Shown here piece after piece: positions 1-6,128 of a DNA stretch of 8,373 nucleotides. Each line of letters starts with the position of its first letter. Position 1 is the stretch's first letter. Source of the stretch: GCA-016699105 sp036518915. Lineage in GTDB: Bacteria > Patescibacteriota > Saccharimonadia > UBA4664. Below the pieces are notes generated by a model. That model was not told where the DNA came from. It did not search any database and was given only the letters and a program-made list of their open reading frames with translations. The translations under genes were made by a program, and so were the position numbers. The DNA is taken from assembly GCA_036518915.1 (NCBI GenBank), contig DATDME010000004.1, positions 1-8,373 of the forward strand, read 5' to 3'.

Positions 1-9
1 GTCTTTTCG

Positions 10-130
10 CACCGATGATTCGGGTGATTCAGGATCGGTCGGACCGAGTAAGCTGTATCCGGTGATACAGCGAACGAGGAGTGATCGATCCTGAACTCAC
101 GAGCACGGTGAGGGCACACGTTTTGTTTTG
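10..130 (+). ncRNA. candidate structured RNA (unidentified) or structured 3' end of an upstream transcript
   Basis: No reading frame of note covers this stretch, but it folds strongly. Positions 24-37 pair with 86-100 (14 bp, one bulged C at 96). Inside that helix lies a perfect 8-bp hairpin, GCTGTATC-CGGT-GATACAGC (52-71), and a smaller hairpin TCGGT-CGG-ACCGA (35-47) that competes with the base of the main stem. CACCG (10-14) can pair with CGGTG (106-110) as an outer closing helix. A competing hairpin CTCAC/GTGAG (96-100 with 108-112) followed by TTTTGTTTT (121-129) resembles a terminator and favours the plus strand. The helices are all Watson-Crick, so strand is otherwise undetermined. I do not recognise it as tmRNA, RNase P RNA, SRP RNA, 6S RNA or a known riboswitch. 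The window edge may cut off its 5' part. Confidence 0.35.
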
Positions 131-140
131 GGATGGCTAT

Positions 141-158
141 ATATACACGCATGTATAT
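141..158. repeat. AT-rich perfect dyad
   Basis: ATATACA and TGTATAT form a perfect 7-bp inverted repeat around the loop CGCA. It lies in the gene-free stretch left of the rpsO terminator. It could be an operator or a cruciform-prone spacer. No convincing promoter was found beside it, so its role is unknown. Confidence 0.3.
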
Positions 159-226
159 TATGTGCTTATCAACACTGAAATAGTTCCACCCAATATATAA
201 GCCGCTTAGCAAACCTAGCAAAACGA

Positions 227-252
227 AGAAAGACCGGTCACCCGGCCTTTCT
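227..252 (-). terminator. rho-independent terminator of the DHH-truB-rpsO operon
   Basis: Read on the minus strand, an 11-bp stem AGAAAGGCCGG / CCGGTCTTTCT (one G-U pair) closes a GTGA loop, which is a GNRA-type tetraloop. The RNA continues TCGTTTTG, giving a broken U-tract. The hairpin starts 20 nt after the rpsO stop codon, the expected place for the operon's end. Confidence 0.8.
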
Positions 253-271
253 CGCGTCGGTTAGCGCAAAA

Positions 272-538
272 TTAGCGGCGCAGATCGAGCTTCTTCAGAA
301 CTTCCTGGTAGCGAGTAGGATCGCGCTTGTTCAGGTAGTCCAGCAGCGAGCGGCGCTTACCAACCATCTTCAACAGACCACGGCGAGAGTGCTCGTCTTT
401 CTTGTGCGTCTGCAGGTGCTTGGTGAGCTCCTTGATCTGCTCAGTGAAAATGCCAATCTGCACTTCGGGAGAACCGGTGTCACCCTCGTGGGTGGCCAGA
501 GTGGTAATAACCTTGGATTTAGCTTCAGGCTTCAACAT
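272..538 (-). CDS. rpsO: 30S ribosomal protein S15
   Basis: S15 is a primary 16S rRNA-binding protein that helps organise the platform of the 30S subunit. The 88-residue product has nearly the usual length (89 in E. coli) and the family hallmarks: DTGSPEVQI near residues 20-28, HKKDEHSRRGLLKMVGKRR at about 45-63, then LLDYL and the C-terminal LRR. The frame extends upstream to a TTG at 577, but only the ATG at 538 gives a standard S15 N-terminus, so I chose it. No clear Shine-Dalgarno precedes this ATG. The gene lies 44 nt downstream of truB and ends just before a terminator hairpin, making it the last gene of the operon. A small hairpin lies in the 44-nt gap and could be part of S15 autoregulation, which is known in other bacteria but not shown here. 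Confidence 0.97.
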   Translation of the reverse strand: MLKPEAKSKVITTLATHEGDTGSPEVQIGIFTEQIKELTKHLQTHKKDEHSRRGLLKMVGKRRSLLDYLNKRDPTRYQEVLKKLDLRR

Positions 539-553
539 AACGATATAAATACT

Positions 554-571
554 AGCACTTTTCGGCGTGCT
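554..571 (-). promoter_or_regulatory. small hairpin in the rpsO 5' intergenic leader
   Basis: On the minus strand AGCAC and GTGCT pair across an 8-nt A-rich loop, ending 15 nt before the rpsO ATG. It lies in the only non-coding gap of the operon. Ribosomal protein S15 is known to repress its own mRNA through leader structures in several bacteria. A link here is inferred only from position, and the stem is short. Confidence 0.3.
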
Positions 572-582
572 TATCAAGTGTT

Positions 583-1281
583 TTAGATAGCGTTAATACT
601 TTTCAGGTGCGATTTGATGCTTTCCGGCGTCGCCGTCTCCAGATCCAGCGCCTCTTCCAGCTTAAATTCGTCAACTTCCATCCGCTGCAGCGCGCTCAGA
701 TAGGCCCCCGTGCCAAGCATCCGGCCCAAATCTTCAGCCAGCGTCCGAATATACGTACCGCTCGACACCCGGCAGTCCAGCTCAATCAATGGATACTCAT
801 AGCGCATCAGCCGGTTTTTATAAATGGTGACACGCCGGGCCGGAATCTCCACCGTCTCTCCTTTGCGCACCCGCTTATACGCTTCCTGACCATTAATCTT
901 AATCGCCGAGTATACTGGCGGGACCTGATCGATTTCGCCGGTTAATTGCATCAGCGCAGCCGCAACCTCTTCCCGAGTGGGCACCCGATCGCTCACAGGA
1001 CTCAGCTCGCCCTCCCGGTCCCCCGTCGTGCTCACCTGACCCAAAGTAATCTCTGCCAGATAGCGCTTGTCATGTTTTATTAATCGGTCAGCCTGCTTAC
1101 AAGCCGGGCCAAACAACATAAGCATCAGCCCGCTGGCCGCGGGATCAAGCGTGCCGGCATGACCAATCTTGCGAAAGCCGGTAATCCGCCGCAGCCGCCG
1201 GATGACATCAAACGAGCTCATGCCGGTGGGTTTATGCACCAACAGGAGCCCGTTGAATTCCGGCGTTTGGTTAGGCGTCAT
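583..1281 (-). CDS. truB: tRNA pseudouridine(55) synthase TruB, short form
   Basis: TruB converts U55 in the T-loop of tRNAs to pseudouridine. The product has 232 residues. It opens with NGLLLVHKPTGMSSFDVI, followed by the active-site motif GHAGTLDPAASG, whose Asp46 is the expected catalytic residue. Later family motifs are VPPVYSAIKINGQEAYKRVRKG and SGTYIRTLAEDLG. The frame is open further upstream to 1356, but homology begins at ATG 1281. That start overlaps the end of the DHH gene by 11 bp, and no Shine-Dalgarno is visible, so translation is probably coupled to the upstream gene. E. coli TruB has 314 residues. The C-terminal PUA-type RNA-binding domain appears to be missing, as in many small genomes. 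Membership in an operon with rpsO is typical. Confidence 0.96.
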   Translation of the reverse strand: MTPNQTPEFNGLLLVHKPTGMSSFDVIRRLRRITGFRKIGHAGTLDPAASGLMLMLFGPACKQADRLIKHDKRYLAEITLGQVSTTGDREGELSPVSDRVPTREEVAAALMQLTGEIDQVPPVYSAIKINGQEAYKRVRKGETVEIPARRVTIYKNRLMRYEYPLIELDCRVSSGTYIRTLAEDLGRMLGTGAYLSALQRMEVDEFKLEEALDLETATPESIKSHLKSINAI

Positions 1282-2536
1282 GGCGGGCCGGCAAAGGCAT
1301 GCCGAGATCGGCTTGGTCCGGGTGGACCTCCGGCACAGGCTGCATGCCCAGGTCAACCAGTGGCGACATCTCGGGCGGCAATTGGCCCGGCGCCACCACC
1401 GGCCGCGCCGGCTCAGCCAGTACGGCGGGCCCGGTCACTTCGGCGGGCTCGGCCACTAGGCGCGGCGCGTCCGGCTGGCTCAGCTCAATATGGCTAGGCG
1501 CGATAATTGGCAGGTCGGGCTCAGCCGCAGGCGCCACCACAGCCGCTACCGGCTGGGCTGGTTGAGCCGGCTGGGCAGGCTGGGCCGGTTGAACTGACTG
1601 CACCGGCTGCGTCTCACGGCGCGGCTCCGCTTGACGCGGCTGCTCAACGCGGGCCGGTTGGGCCGGCTTCACCTGGCCGCCAGAGCGCTCGCCGCGGGTA
1701 TCGCCGCCGCGGCCGTCATGCCGGTCGTTGCGGTTATCATTCGTGCGGCTGTCACCACGGTTGTCATTGCCGCGGCCGTCACGATACAGCGCCCGCACCA
1801 CCGCCTGCTGCCGGCCGCCAGCCGCCATCATTTGCGCGGCCACCGTCAGGCTCTTCGACGTGGTGTGCGTCGCCGTAAACCGGTCAGTTGAAGCCATCAA
1901 GCCCATCAAGAGCGGCGTGGCAATCTCGGCGTCAATAATGCCGCCCTGCAGGCTCTCGCTCAACGCCACCAAGATCTCGCATAAACTCGAAGCGTTGGGG
2001 TCAATCAAGTTAACCGCCCCGTAATTCTCGTTCGTACGATGGAAATCAATGTTAATAAGCGGCACTTCGGCCATGGCGGCCGCGTGCTGGTCATACAGAC
2101 GGTCAAGCCGGGCGCGAGTCGGAACACCCAGGGCTATCACCACATCATAAGCGCCGGCTTGCGTCGCACCGTAGTCAAAGGTGACGTCACTGGGTACAAA
2201 GTTCCCCTTGTAGGGCGTAATGATGATATTGAGCTTGCCATCGACCATCTCATAACGCAATTTATCAACCTCGGCTTTGCTGGTGTCTAGCTTCAACACA
2301 AAGTCACGGGCGCCACCCAGCGATTTTTCCAGCACCGACGTATCAAGCACGTTAACCGCGTTCGGCAAGCTATCGGAGATGGCAGCCGTAACCTGCTTGC
2401 CAAATTTGCGCAGGATCATGGCGAGCGAAAGCACCGCCACCGCCTGGTCAACCGAGGGGTGCTGGCCAGTTAAAATTAAGATCGATTCGGCTTGGCGAAT
2501 CGCTTCGGAGGTTTGCTGCTTGGGAGTCAAATCCAT
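1271..2536 (-). CDS. degenerate DHH-family (NrnA/RecJ-like) protein with a long disordered C-terminal tail
   Basis: The 421-residue product has a DHH-phosphoesterase fold in residues 1-250, with NrnA-like landmarks: SILILTGQHPSVDQA (18-32), AYDVVIALGVPTRARLD (129-145), INIDFHRTNENYG (161-173), DPNASS (179-184) and GLMASTDRF (212-220). NrnA-type enzymes degrade nanoRNA and pAp. Here most metal ligands look replaced: motif I has PSVD where PDGD is usual, motif II has Gly137 for Asp, motif III is DFH instead of DHH, and motif IV has Ser216 for Asp. I infer a non-catalytic or altered protein. Residues 251-290 are rich in R, G, D and N (RGG-like). Residues 291-421 are Pro/Gln/Ala-rich with a QPA repeat. 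It is the first gene of the operon, overlaps truB by 11 bp, and has its own promoter directly upstream. Its place next to truB and rpsO matches that of nrnA in many bacteria. Confidence 0.85.
   Translation of the reverse strand: MDLTPKQQTSEAIRQAESILILTGQHPSVDQAVAVLSLAMILRKFGKQVTAAISDSLPNAVNVLDTSVLEKSLGGARDFVLKLDTSKAEVDKLRYEMVDGKLNIIITPYKGNFVPSDVTFDYGATQAGAYDVVIALGVPTRARLDRLYDQHAAAMAEVPLINIDFHRTNENYGAVNLIDPNASSLCEILVALSESLQGGIIDAEIATPLLMGLMASTDRFTATHTTSKSLTVAAQMMAAGGRQQAVVRALYRDGRGNDNRGDSRTNDNRNDRHDGRGGDTRGERSGGQVKPAQPARVEQPRQAEPRRETQPVQSVQPAQPAQPAQPAQPVAAVVAPAAEPDLPIIAPSHIELSQPDAPRLVAEPAEVTGPAVLAEPARPVVAPGQLPPEMSPLVDLGMQPVPEVHPDQADLGMPLPARHDA
1547..1591 (-). repeat. in-frame 9-bp tandem repeats encoding QPA units
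   Basis: Residues 316-330 of the DHH-family protein read QPAQPAQPAQPAQPV, encoded by imperfect 9-bp repeats. Such tracts vary in length by replication slippage. They sit in the disordered tail, so copy-number change would keep the frame. Confidence 0.7.
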
Positions 2537-2575
2537 AATGCGTCGAATCTTACCTCATTTTGGGCATTTTGTCAA
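2537..2575 (-). promoter_or_regulatory. sigma70-type promoter of the DHH-truB-rpsO operon, near-leaderless
   Basis: On the minus strand a perfect -35 box TTGACA (2570-2575) is followed, after exactly 17 bp, by TAAGAT (2547-2552). Only 10 nt (TCGACGCATT) separate the -10 box from the ATG at 2536. Transcription should therefore start about 0-5 nt before the start codon. The GAGGT that could be read as a Shine-Dalgarno overlaps the promoter spacer and the -10, and would not be transcribed. Confidence 0.75.
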
Positions 2576-2612
2576 GTATCCGCTTATGCTTGGTCAGCCG
2601 GGGCCGGGGATC

Positions 2613-2636
2613 TGTCAACGCAAAGTAGAAATGTCC
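2613..2636 (+). repeat. left terminal inverted repeat of the IS
   Basis: It begins TGTCAACGCAAAGTAG and continues AAATGTCC. It matches the reverse complement of 4001-4024 at 22 of 24 positions (C/G at position 4, A/T at position 17). Confidence 0.85.
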
Positions 2637-2644
2637 GGTCTCCT

Positions 2645-2666
2645 GCAATTTAGAAATGTCCTATTG
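2645..2666 (+). repeat. internal (second) transposase-repeat copy, left end
   Basis: TGCAATTTAGAAATGTCC (2645-2662) repeats the outer-end core (2619-2636) at 15 of 18 positions, 26 bp further in. It continues TATT as the inner copy at the other end does. The repeat contains the stop codon and last residues of the transposase gene, so coding and end function overlap. Confidence 0.75.
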
Positions 2667-3918
2667 GAAGCTCCGCCTCATTAGTTTTTCTCGTTATGAC
2701 AAATTTCCGCCAAGGATGGTCCGGAGCTGGCTTGTGGCCTTGCCGGGGTTTGGGTGGATCAGCCTGGATGCGCTTGCTTTCGGGCTTGGGTTGAGCATCC
2801 AACCGCCGGTAGTCAAGGTAGCTGTCCCGGACCCGCAGCCGTATCGACCCATCCAACCGCTCCTCGACCGTGACCTTCGTCCGGGGCAGAATCAGCACTG
2901 GCTGGACGTTGGCGAGCTGGAACCAGTGCCCCTGAAACCGGATGGTGTGGTCGCGGTTCACGAGCCGCATTGACTGGACCGACAAGATCTGGGCCAAGTC
3001 CTCCTTGGGTGAGACCGGCCAGTGGAGGTTGGCCGGGGCAGCGGCCGGAACCCGAAACCGCTCATTAAAAGCCGGCAAGAACACCTCCCGTAAAAATCGG
3101 TTGGCTTCGGGAATGGTTGAGATCCCCGCGAGTCTCAGCTCTTTCACCAGTCGGTCTTGGAGGGTAACGAACAAGTTTTCAATCCGGCCCTTGGCTTGGG
3201 GTGAATGGGCATGAATGACCTCAATACCCAGCTCCTGCATCGCCCGCTCGAATTGGCTCACCATCTCGGGATCGTCGAGGGCACTGTTATGATTCACCTT
3301 GTACGTGCTGTGCCGGTCCAGGTAGATGCTGTTGGGTTTGCCAAACTGGTTAAAGTAATCCCACCAGAACTGCATCACCGGCCCGGTTCCTTCGTATTCA
3401 GCGAACTGGGCCACCACGATGTTATTGGCATCATCCCGGCTGGCGAGCAGCGTGCACTTTGGTCCCCGGCCCTCGAACCAGTCATGGAGGCTACCGTCGA
3501 ATTGTGCCATTTCGCCAAACGAGGCTCGACGCTCCCGGCGATTACGGTGAACGGCCTGGCGCTGCTTGGGTTGCCACAAACCGGCTTCGGTCATGAGCTG
3601 GCGCAGGGTCTCGTGACTAATGTGAAGATTATGCCGTTCGGCGAGTTTCTCGGCCGCAAAGCTCGGTTTGAAATCCGCATAGTGCTCCCGGATGATACGG
3701 AGGGCCTCTGCCTTACAAGCCTGGTCAAACTGCCGATTACTCGGTTGGCCTCGCAAACCGTGAATGAGGCCAGCTGGACCCCGCTGCCGGTATTTGACCA
3801 CCAGCCGTCTGACCTGACGGTCAGTGAGGTCCATGGCTCGAGCTGCTTGGGTCTGCGTGAGCAGGCCCTCCTGTACCTGCCTCAAAATCTCGGACCGATT
3901 AATTTCTTGCGCGCTCAT
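2650..3918 (-). CDS. DDE transposase, ISNCY/IS1202-like family
   Basis: This is the cut-and-paste or copy-type recombinase of the IS. The 422-residue product starts with a helix-turn-helix (LTQTQAARAMDLTDRQVRRL) and then GLRGQPSNR. An integrase/RNase H-like core follows, with the catalytic triad visible as Asp141 (FDGSLHDWFEGRGP), Asp201 (YLDRHSTYKVN) and Glu247 (HSPQAKGRIENLF), 46 residues apart for the last pair. A basic, Pro-rich C-terminus ends near HPWRKF and ELPIGHF. An ATG at 3936 is also in frame, but the ATG at 3918 has AAGGAG nine bases upstream and is preferred. The frame is intact with no stop or frameshift, so the element may be active. The family name rests on motif recognition. 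IS481-type is the main alternative. Confidence 0.9.
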   Translation of the reverse strand: MSAQEINRSEILRQVQEGLLTQTQAARAMDLTDRQVRRLVVKYRQRGPAGLIHGLRGQPSNRQFDQACKAEALRIIREHYADFKPSFAAEKLAERHNLHISHETLRQLMTEAGLWQPKQRQAVHRNRRERRASFGEMAQFDGSLHDWFEGRGPKCTLLASRDDANNIVVAQFAEYEGTGPVMQFWWDYFNQFGKPNSIYLDRHSTYKVNHNSALDDPEMVSQFERAMQELGIEVIHAHSPQAKGRIENLFVTLQDRLVKELRLAGISTIPEANRFLREVFLPAFNERFRVPAAAPANLHWPVSPKEDLAQILSVQSMRLVNRDHTIRFQGHWFQLANVQPVLILPRTKVTVEERLDGSIRLRVRDSYLDYRRLDAQPKPESKRIQADPPKPRQGHKPAPDHPWRKFVITRKTNEAELPIGHF

Positions 3919-3927
3919 GTGTAGTAG

Positions 3928-3933
3928 CTCCTT
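3928..3933 (-). promoter_or_regulatory. ribosome binding site deciding the transposase start
   Basis: AAGGAG lies nine bases before the ATG at 3918. The alternative ATG at 3936 has AAGGAG only at a 12-base distance. The 3918 start also begins closer to the helix-turn-helix, as in relatives. Confidence 0.55.
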
Positions 3934-3972
3934 CATGAGCTTCCGCTTCTCCTTACATGGTTATGTTTGGAG

Positions 3973-3994
3973 AATAGGACATTTCTACTTTGCG
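3973..3994 (+). repeat. internal (second) transposase-repeat copy, right end
   Basis: GGACATTTCTACTTTGCG (3977-3994) repeats 4001-4018 with one mismatch at a 24-bp period. It lies upstream of the transposase start, where bound transposase could also repress its own gene (inference). Confidence 0.8.
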
Positions 3995-4000
3995 CAATTA

Positions 4001-4024
4001 GGACATTACTACTTTGCGTTCACA
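4001..4024 (-). repeat. right terminal inverted repeat of the IS
   Basis: It begins GGACATTACTACTTTGCG and ends TTCACA, the counterpart of 2613-2636. The 16S promoter begins 17 bp beyond it. Confidence 0.85.
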
Positions 4025-4041
4025 CCCGTCGCGAAAAACCG

Positions 4042-4070
4042 TTGACATCTGATACGGTATCGATTACTAT
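4042..4070 (+). promoter_or_regulatory. sigma70-type promoter of the 16S rRNA unit
   Basis: A perfect -35 box TTGACA (4042-4047) is followed after 17 bp by TACTAT (4065-4070). Transcription should start near 4077, giving a leader of about 400 nt. A short A-tract (GCGAAAAACC) just upstream is reminiscent of an UP element. The IS right end is only 17 bp away, so any longer upstream element has been replaced by IS sequence. Confidence 0.75.
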
Positions 4071-4076
4071 ACATAA

Positions 4077-4475
4077 GTCTTGAAATGGTTCGGTTTGATA
4101 GCTGCCTAGCAAGTTGGCTGCTATTTATTTTGACCCACGGTTGTAAGGTCTTAGCACATTGCGTCGTCAGCGTCTCCGTTGCTCCCTCGTCGTACTTCTC
4201 TGTACGCCTCGGTCCGCGACTTGTTGCTTCCTCGCACTGCATCTAAATCTTCCGACCGTATGCCAAGACAAAAGTAACTTGAAATCATTTATCGTGCAGT
4301 GCAATGATAGTAATCCTCCCCGGATTACTACTATTGAAAAGTCCTTCATGAGTAATCGTGAAGGCGAAGTCCTTAAACGAGCAATCGTCTAAGGCAACCA
4401 ATGTTTTTTTGAGCGCCAAGCTCAAACAACCCAAAGACCCATCTCCCCGATGGGCTGTCTACTATCTAGCAGACA
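4077..4475 (+). other. 16S rRNA precursor leader, structured, no protein gene
   Basis: The roughly 400 nt between promoter and mature 16S hold no credible gene. Small open frames on both strands here lack any recognisable product. Several hairpins are visible: 4098-4124 (ATAGC-T-GCC with GGC-T-GCTAT), 4191-4206 (CGTAC/GTACG), 4308-4330 (9-bp perfect stem, loop TCCCC), 4343-4364 (CCTTCA/TGAAGG), 4408-4426 (TTTGAGC/GCTCAAA), 4438-4454 (CCCATC/GATGGG, loop TCCCC) and 4456-4475 (TGTCT/AGACA). The 5' arm of the 16S processing stem is at 4273-4308. I could not find a clean boxA antitermination element. Confidence 0.7.
4273..4308 (+). promoter_or_regulatory. 5' arm of the 16S rRNA processing stem
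   Basis: This arm is complementary to 6063-6097. AGTAACTTGAAATC (4273-4286) pairs with 6084-6097, A4287 is bulged, TTTATCGTGCAGTGCAA (4288-4304) pairs with 6067-6083, T4305 forms a wobble with G6066, and GAT pairs with ATC (6063-6065). About 35 bp enclose the whole 16S gene. This is the classic double-stranded RNase III-type substrate for releasing pre-16S. Confidence 0.85.
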
Positions 4476-5938
<1,463 letters not shown>

Positions 5939-6062
5939 CTAGGGAGAAACGACCAAGTAATTGGTTCCGGGGGCTCGACCCTCGGCCAGACTAACCTCTG
6001 CAATTTGATCTGCCAGTTTGCTGGAAGTGATCTTGTAACGTTAGCTGCGGTATCCTAGGTCG
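5939..6062 (+). other. 16S rRNA trailer, structured, no tRNA or 23S
   Basis: The trailer between the mature 16S end and the 3' processing arm folds into consecutive hairpins: ACCAA-GTAA-TTGGT (5952-5965), CCGGGGG-CTCGA-CCCTCGG (5967-5985, one G-U pair) and GATC-TG-CCAG-TTTG-CTGG-AAGT-GATC (6007-6032). The second one superficially resembles a tRNA T-arm but lacks the TTC loop and acceptor stem. There is no spacer tRNA. Confidence 0.6.
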
Positions 6063-6097
6063 ATCGTTGCACTGCACGATAAAGATTTCAAGTTACT
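6063..6097 (+). promoter_or_regulatory. 3' arm of the 16S rRNA processing stem
   Basis: It pairs over about 35 bp with 4273-4308, with one bulge and one wobble. It ends three bases before the terminator hairpin, so the 16S precursor is closed immediately before transcription stops. Confidence 0.85.
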
Positions 6098-6100
6098 ACC

Positions 6101-6128
6101 AAAAACCGCTCCGTAAGGGGCGGTTTTT
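6101..6128. terminator. bidirectional terminator between 16S and the ABC exporter gene
   Basis: AAAAACCGCTCC and GGGGCGGTTTTT pair over 12 bp around the loop GTAA. On the plus strand the stem has one G-U pair, and on the minus strand one C-A mismatch. T-runs flank both sides, so it can stop the 16S transcript and the opposing ABC gene. It overlaps the ABC gene's TAA stop codon (6127-6129) by two bases. Confidence 0.85.

Larger units (their letters stand above)
2613..4024 (-). mobile_element. complete insertion sequence, ISNCY/IS1202-like, 1412 bp
   Basis: The element is bounded by 24-bp inverted repeats (2613-2636 and 4001-4024) that begin TGT and end ACA and differ at two positions. A second copy of the repeat lies just inside each end. 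One intact DDE transposase gene fills the interior on the minus strand. Flanking bases (left ...CGGGGATC, right CCCGTCGC...) show no direct repeat, so no target duplication is visible. It occupies the intergenic region between two divergent promoters, and neither the -35 of the S15 operon nor that of the 16S unit is disrupted. Confidence 0.85.

Noticed and set aside
539..577. TTG start of rpsO giving a 13-residue N-terminal extension
   Set aside because: The S15 family starts at the ATG at 538, and the extension has no family match and no Shine-Dalgarno.
1282..1356. Upstream extension of the truB frame
   Set aside because: It lies wholly inside the DHH gene and is Cys/Arg-rich noise. TruB homology begins just after the ATG at 1281.
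1159..2024. Several plus-strand open frames opposite the DHH gene
   Set aside because: They are GC-rich, low-complexity shadows of the Pro/Gln/Ala-rich tail on the other strand.
2552..2556. GAGGT as Shine-Dalgarno of the DHH gene
   Set aside because: It lies 15 nt from the ATG and overlaps the -10/spacer of a near-perfect promoter, so it is probably not transcribed.
2600..2612. Target-site duplication left of the IS
   Set aside because: No stretch of 4 bp or more matches the bases directly right of 4024.
4009..4392. Small open frames on both strands in the 16S leader
   Set aside because: There is no recognisable product or ribosome binding site, and the sequence is explained by the rRNA promoter, hairpins and processing arm.
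5967..5985. T-arm-like hairpin, possible spacer tRNA
   Set aside because: The loop is CTCGA rather than a TTCGANN loop, and no acceptor, D or anticodon arms surround it.
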